Shown in pieces: positions 44,270-55,975 of a DNA stretch of 64,000 nt. Each line of letters begins with the position of its first letter. Position 1 is the first letter of the stretch. The notes beneath the pieces were generated by a model. The model did not search any database. It saw nothing but the letters and a program-made list of their open reading frames with translations, and was not told where the DNA came from. The translations under genes and the position numbers were made by a program. This DNA comes from Cryptomeria japonica (Eukaryota > Streptophyta > Pinopsida > Cupressales > Cupressaceae), in assembly GCF_030272615.1 (NCBI RefSeq), contig NC_081406.1, positions 172,924,861 to 172,988,860 of the forward strand, given 5' to 3'.

Positions 44270-45296
44270 ACTACAGAACCGAGTGAGGCGCTTGATAAGA
44301 AGGCTGAGAGACAATTCAATGCCATGATGGACATGATGTCTCTACTGTTGGCCAAACTTAAGCAGAACGTTGTTGGGACCCCTAACCAACCCAACAATGG
44401 ACCGGAAGCCAACACTTCCAATGCTCCTATAGGCAATGGAAATGGGAGTAACAACTGGAGCAACAATGGAGGTTCAGCCCCAAGACATCTACAACTTGTA
44501 TTCCCGCGAAGAGAAGTACAACAAGCTGAAACGAAGATACCTATGAAATAAGAAACAGCTACATGGATTATGCTTCTCTCCTTGGTGAGAACCGAGATAT
44601 CCTTACTTTGGATCAGTTTATGAATCAGAAAATGAAAATAGATTTGCTGCCGGAAGAGACTATCAACAAGCTCTTCGAAGAGTGACTCTAGCACACTTTG
44701 ATGGAAGCACTACAAGCACAGCTAGAGCATGGGTCCAGAAGTTGGACAATTACTTGTCCTTGAGGCCTATGCCGATAGAAGATGCCATCAAGTTTGCTAC
44801 CTTGCACTTGGATGGAGTGGCCCACGAATCATGGTACCATGGGTTGGTCACCCTTGGACATAACATGATCACCACCTATGCAGATTTCACTAACACGCTG
44901 ATTGAGAGATTCGACACAAAGGATCCAGAGGCGAAATTCAGAGAATTTGCTGAACTCAAACAACAAGGTTCGTTGGGCACTTACGTAACTAAGTCCCAAA
45001 ATTTATCAGTTATGGTAAGTAGCATCTCTGAGAAGCAGTTAGTTGTCCTTTTCATTGAAGGAGTCGAGGTACCTTTGAAAGGTTGGGTTAAAGCATTTGA
45101 CCCGCCCACTTTGGTAGAAGCTATTAAGAAATCTCGAAGCATGGAGTTGGCTGCCCCAAGGAATAAAATTCAGTCGAAGCATTTTCCTTTCAGAAAGGAT
45201 AAGAAGCAGCTGACAAATCAGACCAAGAGGTTCCCTTCGCGAATGGATGATGAGTTTCGTCAAGAGCTTCGAAGGAGGAATCTTTGTTATTCTTGA
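44270..45296 (+). pseudogene. Gypsy Gag
   Basis: The N-terminal part is broken by frame changes (44,324-44,551: MMDMMSLLLAKLKQN in a low-complexity Asn/Gly context). The 204-residue open part from 44,682 is a typical retrotransposon Gag domain: HFDGSTTSTARAWVQKLDNY, IKFATLHLDGVAHESWYHGL, ADFTNTLIERFDTKDPEAKF, FREFAELKQQGSLGTYV. A basic C-terminal tail (KHFPFRKDKKQ) follows. A stop after NLCYS interrupts the zinc finger, which continues in frame as KESWAPGHKCHGKG. Confidence 0.9.
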
Positions 45297-45716
45297 AAAG
45301 AATCTTGGGCCCCAGGACATAAGTGTCATGGGAAGGGCAATCTGCATCAGATGGAGTGCTATTTTGTGGATGGATTAGATTCTGAAATTTCAGAACAACA
45401 AACTGAAGTTGAGGACAGCGAGTATGAAGAGGCTCCTGAAGGGTCTGAAACTGGGTCAGAAGACAGAGGAGTGGTTGCTAAACTCTCGAGCATTCACACT
45501 AATGAGTCCTTTAGAGTTCGAGGTGTGATTGGAGAGCATTGTGTCATTGCTCTCATTGACACAGGGGCGACCCACAGTTTCATTGATGAAAGGATTGTTG
45601 CTAAGAGGGCACTAGTGGCAAAGGAAGTTGAGGAATTCAAAGTCATGGGGATCAAAAAATACTTGATCAAATGGAAAAATTTACCAGTAGAGGATGCTAC
45701 ATGGGAAAATGAGTAG
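45297..45716 (+). pseudogene. Gypsy protease fused in frame to chromodomain
   Basis: After the Gag stop the frame reads the second half of a zinc finger (WAPGHKC), an acidic linker, the aspartic protease motif ALIDTGATHSFI (45,550-45,585) and about 28 more residues to VEEFKVMG. It then continues without a break into IKKYLIKWKNLPVEDATWEN, the chromodomain that normally ends the integrase, and stops at 45,714. The central pol gene has therefore been cut out precisely enough to keep the frame. From the ATG at 45,351 the open frame is 121 residues. Whether it is expressed is unknown. Confidence 0.9.
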
Positions 45717-45775
45717 ATTTTACTGCATCTAGCCTTGCAGTTGCTTGTGGACAAGCAAATTTGGGGAGGCCGGAT

Positions 45776-47655
45776 TGTAATGTCCCCTTCTCATTGATGT
45801 ACTTCCAGTGGTCCATTAGCCTATTTTTGGAGACCCGTAGGCTATGTGAAATGAAGAACTAGGTCCCAATATTGATGAGGCGAGAACTTCCTATTTTTAG
45901 TAAGGCAGGGGTTGGCTGTTTTGGTGATACTATCCTATTGAGCTTTCCATGCTCTGTCACTGGGTGCGAAGATCAAGCTTTTCCGAGTAGTAGTTCATGA
46001 CTTACTATTTATAGTAAGTGGCAGTATAGAGTGTTTCTATTTTTGACAGTGGACAAGGTCCTGATCCTGCAACAGTTCAGTGGTCTCCCTTGCTCAACTT
46101 CATCCTAGTTTTGCTAATAATCAGTATTGAAGTCATAAGTGATGTAATTAAATATTACTTCCTTATCGTAAGGTTTAATATTTAATTAGTTTAATTATTT
46201 TTGCTACTGATTAATGACTTTGAAAATTGTGCATAACATCATGTCTCCTAAGTGCTAGGCAAATTATTTATATTTGGAAGTGGGGACGCCAATATTAAAA
46301 AATGAGAGATGTTATTTTATTCAATAAAGTAATGGCTAAGTCAAAAATCGTGGTCCATGCTTGCTTGGCGTGGAGTTTGACTTGAAGTATGGCGCCATCC
46401 TTGGGGTCCACTTGGGTAAATGAAATGTAAATGGGAAAGTTGAATTTGTGAGCATTTGCATTTGAATTTGTCTCTCATTTTGGTTATCTATGAAAATTGC
46501 ATCGTTATGTTGCCGGTTTGGCGACTGAAAATTTAAGCTTCGAAGTGTGGCTTCCTAACTAAGTCTCAGTTTTGTACCTGGAAGATAGTACCTAGCCGTG
46601 TCTTGGTGTTTCCAGTGCTGTTAGTGAGTGGGTTTTGCAAATTGTGGAGTGTTTAGTGTGGGATTGGAGTGTTTTCTGGTTGCTGGTCGTGGAGTGGCTT
46701 AAACTATATTTTGCTCGTAGCTCTTGGCCAGGCGATTCCACCATTCATCTTTTCTGCTATTGGCGATTCATCTTGTAAGTTTTTAGCACCTTGCATTGAG
46801 TATGGAATTTTATAATTCAAATTGAAAATCTCTAGTTAGGCATTGGGTTTAGGAGGTGCATTGGGAAGCAAGCCAAATAAATAGGAGTGTTTTGATAGCT
46901 TTCCTTGGGTTTGTTTTCATTGTTGCCAGTATAGTATTGATTTAGAACTGTTTTGGGGTGAATTGGGTGAGTATTGAGAGAGTTATGAGTGTTTTAGTTG
47001 GTTCATAGGCTGTTGGTTTTGCGTTTCCAGCCTGCAGTTTTGATGTTAGCAGAATTTCATGCTTATTATTTGGATGTTCAACATTACTCTTCTACTCTCA
47101 CTCTCTTTATTTTTGTAAGGTTAAGTAGTATTACTACTAACCAGCTCTGGCTTGTAAACTCTCATCTCGCTGAAAAGTGGAAGAGGCTGGCTTGCCGCCA
47201 ATATCAGTTATATTGTAGTTCAGTCCTCCCGCTAAATAAGCGATCGAGTGATGGTTGGTTGTAATGGTCCTCTTGCTGCATAAGCAGTCGAGTTGAGTTT
47301 TGTAATTCAGTCTTCTTGTTGAAATATCCCGTTAGAGTGATTTGTGTTTACTGTATGTTTCTCTTGGCTTGTTCACCGCCAAGTTTCTTGCTTTCCCGTT
47401 GGATAAGTGGAAGAGGCTGGATTGTCGCCCAGGATTGTGTTCACTTTATCTTTTCAGCAGATTTGAGTTCCAACAATCCCCTATTCACCATATGCTCTCA
47501 CCTTCCCACATTGGGCACTTGGTGATTAGAAAGTGGAAGGGTTGCATTTTCCAGCAAGCTTTTAGTTTATGCTTTCTAACCTTAACGGGTTATCTGTTTG
47601 TGGATGATTATTATTGGTCTTAAAAAACAAAAACAATAATAACCGAGATATTACA
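45776..47655 (+). repeat. Chromovirus 3' LTR, 1.88 kb
   Basis: TGTAATGTCCCC at 45,776 and GATATTACA at 47,655 are inverted partners (8 of 9). A purine-rich tract lies just upstream. Internal repeats include AGTGGAAGAGGCTGG at about 47,177 and 47,406, and CTGCATAAGCAGTCGAG-like units. Confidence 0.75.
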
Positions 47656-48933
47656 TCATACCGTGCCAGTCAGGGGTTTAAATTTTTCATTAGAATAGCG
47701 AGTATAAGCCGGCTTAAAACCAGCAAAAAGGGGGTCTATATTTATATATATTAATATACTTCATGTGTGTATTTATATCTATCAATATAGATATTTTTAT
47801 GTTGTTGACATATTGCAGGTCTATGTTCTAGATTTACTTGCACCATTCAGTTAAACTAAACTTGAAAACCATAAAGTTTACAATCAGCATAGGAGTGCAA
47901 ACATGTACCATTCGGTTGGATGGTGTTCATACCCGAGTTTGCATAAGGAAAACTATCTAATTAAGATTACCTAGATTAGACTACGAAATAAACTAATACC
48001 CTAGCCTAGGAAGGTAATGGGTAGAAAGTCATTGTTGTACTTTGATGCAAATAGCATCACCATTGAGAAATTACTCTCAAGATGCCTACGACAACATAGT
48101 CATGTCAGACAAAGTTTTCCCATGCCAGGGATTTAGTTGAACCATCACAAATCATTGCAATCTTTAATAAGGAGAAATAAACAGTAACTTTAAGAGTACT
48201 AGCGCTTATAACAAATGAGAATTTAAACTTACATGTGGTCATAGTTCCTATATGAGTTCAGTTGAACTCATCTGACCTTAAATCCATGCCGACAAGGGTG
48301 TGATCATTGACAACCCAATTCCTATATGAGTTCAATCGAACTCATCTGACCTTAAATCCATGACGAAAATGGTGTGATCATTGACAGCTTGTTAATTTGT
48401 GCTTGCGGTGTTAAATCTTGGCCAAGGTGTTGTTGCGTAATGCATGCATTCGTCTGATCATTAGTACCAGATACACCTCTAGTCGGGACCATCATACTAG
48501 TAGGGAGTTACCCTTAGTGCATGACCGAGTAATGCGTGTAGGTCCTAACACCAAGTCTCAGATGGTATTGAGTTCCACTTCTTGTTACCTCACTCTAAAG
48601 GGTCGGGCCAACCCAATTGGATATGGCACGCGGAACTAGATAGTCTATGGTTGGGAAATCGTATGGGGTTAAACCTTTTTGGAGTCTTATAAAGTATATA
48701 AGTTATTTCTTTTTGCTTAAACAATTATTAATAACCAACTTGATGTTAATCCCACTAATACTAGGTAGGGTTTTGGGTAGTTTGAAAATAAAAGGAAATA
48801 TATGTACTACAACTGCCATTTTTCTACTATTAATCCAGAATGCACTTACCATGTTATGCATATGTATATCTCTGAGAATGCACTTACCATGTTATGCCAA
48901 GAAATCCTTATTATAGAAATACTGTTATCATAC
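47656..48933. other. Repeat copy R1 and unassigned flanks
   Basis: 47,806 to about 48,650 matches 62,397-63,290 (see R2). Inside are a 74-base tandem duplication (48,247 and 48,321; CCTATATGAGTTCAG...GAACTCATCTGACC) absent from R2, and a 39-base tandem pair (AATGCACTTACCATGTTATGC at 48,839 and 48,878). No coding region. Confidence 0.6.
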
Positions 48934-49748
48934 TGTTGTTTGTAATTAGGGATGGTGGATAGGCAATATTGGAATCCGCCTAAGGGTCTGGTCCCTCCTT
49001 TAGCGTGTAGGGTTGGGCCCTCTCTCACGGCACACTCTAAACCACACGGCACACTCTAAAGTGTACCCACAAAATAGCGCCTACCCTATCTCATTAAAGC
49101 ATTTCGATGAAAAGGGAATTAATAAATAAAAGGTTAAATATAAAAGCAAGGCCGACCTAACTAATCAAGCTTGCTCCTCATATAAATGAATATCAAATTC
49201 ATTTCATTATACATACTACAACTCCATGCGAAATATATACATATCTGCTCAAGGTGAAGGTTGGGGCAGCGATTAGATATATACATCAGCAAACATCTTT
49301 ATGTTCAGCAGATCACCATTTGAAGTCAGCGAACCCTTGTTGATGCACATCGAATTCCATTGAAGGCTCAACAAACCCTATAGAAGGACTGCGAACCAGT
49401 TTAAAGGTGCTGCGAAGATCTTTCATGTGGTGACAATCATAATCTCTGTCAGTGAGTTAATCTTGTAGGCTGCTCTGCCATCCTTCTTGTGACAACAACA
49501 TCTGTACTCCAGATAAGTGTGTAATCATCATATGAATCTAATCTATAATCGAATCTGAGGATCTTTTTCTGGTTGGGTTTTTTCTCCTAGGAGGTTTTCC
49601 CAGGGTAACTGTGTGTTGCTCTTATTTATTCTCTTTCTTTGCTATGCAGAAATCTGGAAAGCTATAAATCTCTAATCTAATCAATCTAGTTAGAAACAAA
49701 TTCTGATTTTTCTGAGTTTATATTAATCTAGAAGTGTTAAAAACAACA
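48934..49748 (+). repeat. C2 5' LTR
   Basis: 815 bases from TGTTGTTT to AAACAACA, perfect 8-bp inverted ends, immediately followed by the primer site. It includes a 23-base tandem (CACGGCACACTCTAAA, 49,026 and 49,047). Confidence 0.9.
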
Positions 49749-49760
49749 TGGTATCAGAGC
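49749..49760 (+). promoter_or_regulatory. C2 primer binding site (tRNA-iMet)
   Basis: TGGTATCAGAGC, exact, abutting the LTR end. Confidence 0.95.
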
Positions 49761-49840
49761 TATAGGCTAGATCTACTTTTAGTTTTCAGAATTTAGTACT
49801 CCTTTATTTCCAGATTGTTGTCTATTCACAGGTCAGGTCA

Positions 49841-50925
49841 ATGGGGCTGAAAGTTGAAGATAGGCTTGATGGGAATTTCAATTTTACTGTATGGAAGGTT
49901 CGAATCAGGTTGGCTCTAGAGGAAGAAGATGTTCTTCAATTCATAGAAGCAAAAGAGCTAACTGAACCTACGGATGCAACTCAGCTAAAACAATTCAAAA
50001 AGAATGCTGTCAAGGCCAGAAAGATTCTCATTGATTCAATTAAAGATCACCACCTAATCACCTCTATTGCCTCATTCACTATTGCAAGGGAAATAATTAG
50101 CCATCTACAAGGTACATATGAAATTAACAATCTCTGTAGGGCAATTACCTTAAGACAAGAACTACTTAATATCAAAATGGCAAAAGAAGATTCTGTTATT
50201 TCCTACTTTATGAGAATTTCAGATTTAAAGAATCAGCTAGGTTTAATTGGACGTAACATGGAAGAGAAAGACCTTGTCATGATTGCTCTAAATGGTTTAC
50301 ACCACTCATGGGAGTCCTTTATTCCAACCATAAGTGGTAGAACTGAGCTACCTACCCTTGATCGCCTTAAGAATGATTGCATTCAAGAAGAGTCTCGCCT
50401 GATCACAAGAGGGCAAACCAAAAGTCCTGATGTAGATGACCAACACATGCTTGCTGCCCAAGGCAAAAAAGGAGGAAATTGGAAGAAACATTATCCAAAG
50501 AGAAATAGGGAATTCAGACCATCTAGGTCTCAGCACCCTTGGAAGAAACCAAGAGATATATCTCGTGTTTGATGTTTCAGATGTGACAAATTTGTTCACT
50601 ATGCTAAAGAATGTCAGAATGATCCTACTCAAAGAGAAGCCAACCTAAATGAAGTCTCAGAACAAAATGATTATTTCTTATTCATCTCTGCCCTGTCAAC
50701 TAGCATACCTACAGACTGTAATACGTGGTTGATTGACAGTGCTGCTTCTAGACACATCACAGGGTATCGTGATCATCTTTCAGACATAGTAGAAAAGGGT
50801 TCCAGCCTCCACGCGGTAATTGGTGATGATGCTTTATAGTCGGTAAGAGGATCCGGCACTACTTTAAATTTAGACTCTGGTATTTCACTGCATCTTAGTG
50901 ACATCTCGTTTGTTACTGAAAGAAA
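49841..50925 (+). pseudogene. C2 copia Gag and protease
   Basis: Gag is open for 243 residues from MGLKVEDRLDGNFNFTVWK: capsid-type core (TIAREIISHLQGTYEINN, YFMRISDLKNQLGLIGR, IALNGLHHSWESF), a basic tail, then a stop at 50,570. It continues into the zinc knuckle CFRCDKFVHYAKEC, which keeps the CCHC residues but has Val for the usual Gly before His. The protease has WLIDSAASRHITG (near 50,728; S-A in place of the more common S-G) and one stop at 50,837. Gag is of the short, single-knuckle type, unlike C1. Confidence 0.9.
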
Positions 50926-51436
50926 GAATAGGACTATTGTTGAGTCTGCAAAGGCTATGATTCATGATCAAGACTTGCAAAGCTTTCTATGGGCTGAAGC
51001 TTCTAGAACAACCGTATATATCCAAAATAGATGTCCACACCGTGTCCATGTCCCAAAGAACATGACCCCTGAAGAAGCCTTCACAAGATCCAAACCAGAC
51101 ATTAGTCACGTCAGAATTTTTCGAAGTCTTGTTTATATTCATGTGCCCAAGGAAAAGCTAACCAAGTTGGAACCCTCTGGGAAGAAAGGCATGCTAGTCG
51201 GATACAGTGAATCCTCCAAGGCCTTCAGGATCTATATCCCTGGTCAAAGGTATGTTGAGGTAAGTAGGGATGTTACTTTTGAAGAAGACATTGCTTTTAA
51301 GAAATCAAAAGCTTCTAATGTTATTGATGAAGCTAATGACAATCAAGATATGAATGTTGATACTGACCCTGAGTTCAGAGGGAGCGTGTTGAACCTCCAC
51401 CTCAGGAAGAGCATAATGATCCACCAAAGCCCATGA
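50926..51436 (+). pseudogene. C2 integrase C-terminal part
   Basis: Directly after the protease the frame reads RKNRTIVESAKAMIHDQDLQ, FLWAEASRTTVYIQNRCPHR, MTPEEAFTRSKPDISHVRIF and GKKGMLVGYSESSKAFRIYI: the region from just after the catalytic glutamate to the C-terminal domain. The zinc finger and D-D-E core are missing, so about 300 residues have been removed between the protease and here. The frame stays open across the join. Confidence 0.9.
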
Positions 51437-52611
51437 ATCCCACTGACATTCCTAGTGACATTGTTGTTACCAAAAAGAGGCCACTTTGGGTAAGAAACAC
51501 CATTCAAGAAGCCAAAATATTTGCTGCTCACAGTGGCACCTTCCCTGAAACCAAGAGAACTCAAGTATTGTCCAACTATGTTGCATTGATGTGCAATCTC
51601 ATTGAATCTGAACCTTGCAATGTTCAAGAAGGCTTGAATCATCATGCTTGGAAGCTTGCTATGGATGAAGAGTATCCGTCAATCATCAAGAATGATGTTT
51701 GGGATATTGTGCCCAGACCCAAAGGTAAATCGATTGTTTCGTCTAAATGGTTATTTAAAACTAAACATAATGCTGATGGTAGTATTGAAAAATATAAGGC
51801 TAGATTTGTAGCTCGTGGTTTGTCTCAAAAGGAAGGCATAAACTATGAAGAAACATTTGCTCCTGTTGCTAGATATACTTCTATTAGAACAATAATAGCT
51901 ATTGCTGCTGCTAGAGGATGGAAGCTACATCAGATGGATGTTAAGACTGCCTTCCTTAATGGTGTCATTGAGGAAGAGGTCTATATTGAACAACCTGAGG
52001 GTTATGAGATTCAGGATAGAATAACTCATGTGTGCAGGTTGAAGAAAGCTCTGTATGGCCTTAAATAGGCTCCTCGTGCTTTGTATGAAAGAATTGATAA
52101 ATACTTGTTAAGTCTAGGTTTTTGTAAAAATGATGCTGACTCTAACATCTACTTTAAATTACCCAATGATGAAATGCTAATTCTAGTCCTCTATGTGGAT
52201 GATTTATTTCTTACTGGTAAAGATGAACTTATGATTAGATGTAAGAAAGAACTAGCTTCAGAATTTGAAACGAAAGACTTAGGTCTAATGCACTATTTTC
52301 TCTGTCTACAAGTATGGGAAAGATTTAACGAAATTTTTCTATGTCAAGGAAAGTATACTATTGATATTTTGAAAAGATTTAGAATGATGGATTGTAAACC
52401 TATGTCTACTCCTATGGAATCTAACTTAAAGAAGTTAAGTGTTTTTGCAGCTAACTCGGATTTTGCAGATCCATCAAAGTACAGGCAGTTGATTGGATCG
52501 CTGATGTATCTAGTTAACACTAGACCAGACATATGTTCATCTTATTGCAGCCAAGCATATCCTAAGATACTTGTGAGCTACAATTGGTTATGGGCTAAAG
52601 TATCCACTTAA
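51433..52611 (+). pseudogene. C2 copia reverse transcriptase
   Basis: Nearly intact. EGLNHHAWKLAMDEEYPSII opens the domain, followed by [40 protein letters not shown] and KKALYGLK, where a TAG at 52,066 replaces the usual Gln of GLKQAPR. It continues ERIDKYLLSLGF, LVLYVDDLFLTGKDE (YVDD intact, near 52,190), GLMHYFLCLQV, then LIGSLMYLVNTRPDI. A frame change at about 52,560 leads to RNase H. One stop and one frameshift are the only clear lesions, so this copy is younger than C1. Confidence 0.95.
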
Positions 52612-53047
52612 CACTTCAATAACCTTGGAAGGTTATTCAGATGCAGATTGGGCTGGAAGCGTCAAAGACAGTGAAAGCACTTCCGGCATTTGCTTCAGCT
52701 TGGGATCGACAGTGATCTCTTGGGCTTGCAGAAAACAATCCTTAGTGGCACTAAGTACTGTTGAAGCTGAGTATATTGCAGCAAGTGTAGCTTCTAGGGA
52801 AGCAGTATGGCTTCGTAAGCTTCTTGTTGGGCTGTTTGGTCAGCCTTGGGATCCTACAGTTATTCGTTGTGATAATCAGAGTTGTATCAAAATGTCTGTT
52901 AATCCAGTGTTTCATGACAAGTCAAAACATGTGGAAACTCATTATCATTTCATTCGGGATATGGTGCAAAGAGGCGCCATTCAGCTGAAGTATGTCAGCA
53001 CTGATGAGCAGGTTGCAGATATTCTTACCAAGCCTTTGTCCAAAGTG
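52612..53047 (+). pseudogene. C2 copia RNase H, 3' truncated
   Basis: LEGYSDADWAGSVKDSEST, WACRKQSLVALSTVEAEYIA, VIRCDNQSCIKMSVNPVFHD and HFIRDMVQRGAIQLKYV are the full set of copia RNase H blocks with catalytic D-E-D retained. The protein runs to ADILTKPLSKVKF and is then cut by other sequence at about 53,047, losing the last few residues, the polypurine tract and the 3' LTR. Confidence 0.95.
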
Positions 53048-53467
53048 AAGTTTCCTCTACCTCCCGACTTGATGATACTTTCCCTCCCTTGCAGAGGACG
53101 AGGATCTCTTGCACACACTTGGCCAAGTAAATCAGTTAGATCCAAAATCTTGTCCTGTTCTGACAATTCATAATTCATTGACAAAGATAAAACATTATGT
53201 CACATTGTTAACTATAAATTCATCAATTAACTAATTAAAGTCCATCAAATCATCATTATAAGCAAAATTTTCATCATTCAATGTGCATAAACATCTTAAC
53301 ATATTAATCAATTAAAACATGAAAAACTAGGGCAGATTCATTCCATGTAAATATGAAAACTAGGGCATGTTAAACATCTTGCAAGTTTAGCATAATTGCA
53401 CTAGGACAAACATGTATTAGGGAGTAAATACTGCATTTAACAACTAGGTCACAAGTAAGATGTAACA
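53048..53467 (-). repeat. G2 3' LTR (start defined, end uncertain)
   Basis: On the minus strand, TGTTACATCTTACTTGTGACC follows the polypurine tract. A similar start, TGTTACATCCCATTTGTTGCC, is at 63,679. The inner end at about 53,048 is set only by where C2 coding stops. Confidence 0.6.
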
Positions 53468-53694
53468 TATCCTCCCCCTTATGAATCATCATCCTCGATG
53501 AGTTTAAGTATCATTTAAAACAAATATGAACATACCATTGTTTATCCAGTATTACAAACAAAATAAGTTTAGTTGTTAAAAACATTGAATAGATGAGGGA
53601 AACACTGATGGATTTCATTATAATCCTCCCAGGTGGCACTATCCTCAGTGTACTAGTCCCACTAGACCTTGCACTGAGTAACTTCTCTGTTACG

Positions 53695-54010
53695 TCAGCA
53701 CTGCTTACGTACCTTGAGCACCCTGATTGGCTTGATCATGACCACCCCTAGGTCCTGTACCTGCAAGGAGTTCCAGTCAATCATATGTGCAAAATTTGAA
53801 ACATACTTTTTCAAATAGGAAACATGAAATACATCATGCAACCATGCAAGAGCTGGTGGTAGAGTAAGTCTATAGGCAACTGGTTTAATGATTTCCGGCA
53901 CTTCAAAAGGTCCAACATATCCTGGACCTAAGTTGGAAGACTTTCCAAATTTCATGCTACTTTTGTTTGATTTCACGCATAGAAGCACTTTCTCTCCCAC
54001 TACAAACTGT
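53695..54010 (-). pseudogene. G2 integrase C-terminal region
   Basis: MGEKVLLCVKSNKSSMKFGK, LGPGYVGPFEVPEIIKPVAY and AWLHDVFHVSYLKKYV match the GPY/F-type end of gypsy integrases (GDKVFL, KLGPRYVGPFEI, HDVFHVSMLRKY). The frame is open for about 100 residues. No chromodomain is evident after it. Upstream the frame breaks near 54,010. Confidence 0.85.
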
Positions 54011-54139
54011 CTGGAAGTACGTTTGCATTTGCATAGCTTTTCTGCAGATCGTTAGCTTCTGCTAACCTCTTTTTGATCAGCTTAACTTCCTCCTCTAGTT
54101 TTGAGAGCATTTATGGACCGAGGGTTGTCCCAAACAGGC

Positions 54140-54613
54140 ATTGCTCTACTGGGCTCTTGACTGGTTGGCATATTTTACAGTCCATGAGTTAGACATATAA
54201 CCAGCTCTCCAAGGAAAGTTACTGAGTTGTTTTGGTGAAATAAAATTCTCAGTGGTACCTGTATCAATGAGATTAGTAATAGGAACACCATATAAAGTAC
54301 CTAGAGTCTCTACCGATGTGAATTGATACTCAACTTGACAGTTATCAACCGTTGCATGAATTCTTTGTTGAAACACTGCTTGCTGAGATGGCAATGGGTT
54401 TCTTTGTTGCTGCCCTCCTTGTTGTTTGGTTGGGCATTGGTTGGCATAATGATCGCCACCACAACTAAAGCAACCTCCTGGCAGTCCCTTCTTTTCTAAA
54501 TTTGTTGTTGCTCCCCCCATTGTCTCTCCTAGGTTTATCAAAGCGTTTTCTGTCTCCACGATTGTTTTGTTGACACCATTTGTGTCCTTTGTTGTTTTTA
54601 TTGTTGGATCCAT
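54140..54613 (-). pseudogene. G2 zinc knuckle and protease
   Basis: A 155-residue open frame: basic or polar linker, knuckle CFSCGGDHYANQCP (compact C-x2-C-x3-H-x4-C), a Gln-rich stretch, then the protease with NLIDTGTTENFISPKQLSNF. It stops in YANQSRAQ. The same protease region reappears on the plus strand at 60,729-60,860 in G3, so G2 and G3 belong to one family. Confidence 0.85.
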
Positions 54614-55460
54614 ATTTATCTCCCTTCTTTTTGAAGTTCCGAGAAGACTGTACTCAATTGTTCTTCTTCATGTTCTTGTCTCTTATGGAATCATCCTTTC
54701 AAAGTTTTTGCTCTTGCCTAACAATTTTTTCATAGGCTTCATCCATGGTTGTAACAGCTAGACCATCTATTGATCCTCTTATAGGAATGTTTAAACCCAT
54801 GATAAACTTCCTGATCTTATACATCTCGTCTACTTGGAAGTAATATACATACTTCAGGAGATGTGTGAATTTTTTCCAGTATGCATGAACAAAAAGTTCC
54901 CCTTGCTTTAAATCCTAGAACTTTGTCTGTTTTTTATCAAAAAATAACTATGGCAGCCACCTTTGCCTAAAATAACTATGGCAGCTTCTTCGGTTAGTTG
55001 ATAGGCTCCCCAAACAACCTTCATGTTCTCGGTGTAATCTTTGATTTCGAAATATTTTTCCATGCCCGTAAGCCAGACTTTGGCGGCACCTCCTCCTTTA
55101 AACCCATCATCCTGTGGAGGTTTAACTTTCTCCATATAATCAGGTATGGCCCCCATAAATTGTTTATCCTTACTGTTCTGTGTTGGGTTTGGGTTTCTTG
55201 GAACCCACTTTGACTAGTGTGCTCCTACTCAGTATGTTTGTCTCTGAATTGAGACTCATATTCAACACTGGGTGTTTTTGTGTGGCCGCTCGCCCTCTGC
55301 TCCAAGACTTGGAGCCTGTTTTGCATTCTTTTTACCAATCGAATGAGTCTGTCTAACTTATCCATTGAAGTTTCCAGACCTCTGGATTCTCCCCCACCTT
55401 ACTGGTGATGAGACATGTTATAGTTTCTTGTTTACCTTGTTATTTCAGTTAACGAAGTTT
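54614..55460 (-). pseudogene. G2 Gag N-terminal part
   Basis: Starts near 55,415 (MSHHQ, then a stop) with MDKLDRLIRLVKRMQNR. A frame change leads to MGAIPDYMEKVKPPQDDGFK and AKVWLTGMEKYFEIKDY (54,908-55,156), then VVWGAYQLTEEAA, typical gypsy Gag sequence. A duplicated 24-base phrase (AAAATAACTATGGCAGC, 54,940 and 54,967) interrupts it. Further Gag sequence with stops runs to about 54,620. Confidence 0.75.
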
Positions 55461-55745
55461 TAGTTTTCTATCTAATTCCATCAATAAGAGCATGGAATGA
55501 AAACATAAATTTTACCATCTAATTGTTAATGCATTAGTAGCTTCTGCAAGATAAGAGTTTCCTAACCCGTTAATCTCCTCTATTCTGTTTTGGTTTACTC
55601 ATCTATGCTATTAGATTATCTGATTTATGCTTTCCGAACTGAATATGTTTATCAGACTGTAACATTGATCATGATTATGATATTGACATTGGATAAAGAT
55701 GGATTAGATCGACGACTTGCTTAACATAGTTAAGCGCCGATCTAA

Positions 55746-55837
55746 ATGCTATCGGGCTAGTAACTTGATAGCATATTAATGTCGATTCATTTATGAATCG
55801 GCATTAATATACTATCGGGGTATTAACCCGATAGCAT
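55746..55837. repeat. 92-bp hairpin region
   Basis: The ends ATGCTATCGGG and CCCGATAGCAT are perfect inverse complements. The centre (55,776-55,807) is TTAATG-T-CGATTCA, a short loop, TGAATCG-G-CATTAA. The middle part pairs imperfectly. Confidence 0.85.
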
Positions 55838-55975
55838 ATGTAATGCTATTAGTTATCGGGCTTGTTTGCTTTGATACGGATTCATTATCGGGTGTGTTTA
55901 TATCGATCTGTTATCATTTACAATGGCACCGATTAGTTGTCATAGACACCAAGTGGATCGGTTGACATTTATAAG

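Larger units (their letters stand above)
44241..47655 (+). mobile_element. Chromovirus (Ty3/gypsy) deletion derivative with 3' LTR
   Basis: Contains gag, a zinc-finger and protease piece fused to a chromodomain, a purine-rich tract (TTGGGGAGGCCGG) and an LTR bounded by TGTAATGTC and GATATTACA, near-perfect inverted ends. RT, RNase H and integrase are missing. The 5' LTR is absent; the left edge abuts the Helitron. Confidence 0.85.
48934..53047 (+). mobile_element. Ty1/copia element C2, internally deleted and 3' truncated
   Basis: It has a 5' LTR, primer site, gag, protease, integrase C-terminal part, RT and RNase H in order. The integrase catalytic core is deleted, and the 3' end is lost where a minus-strand gypsy begins. 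Confidence 0.9.
53048..55460 (-). mobile_element. Gypsy deletion derivative G2, minus strand
   Basis: Minus-strand order: Gag, zinc knuckle, protease, then directly integrase C-terminal part, polypurine tract (AAGGGGGAGGAT, 53,468-53,480) and an LTR start TGTTACATC at 53,467. RT, RNase H and the integrase core are missing. It abuts the truncated C2 RNase H. Confidence 0.8.

Noticed and set aside
49841-53047. C2 copia as an autonomous element
   Set aside because: The integrase core and 3' LTR are missing, and Gag and RT each contain a stop, despite good frames elsewhere.
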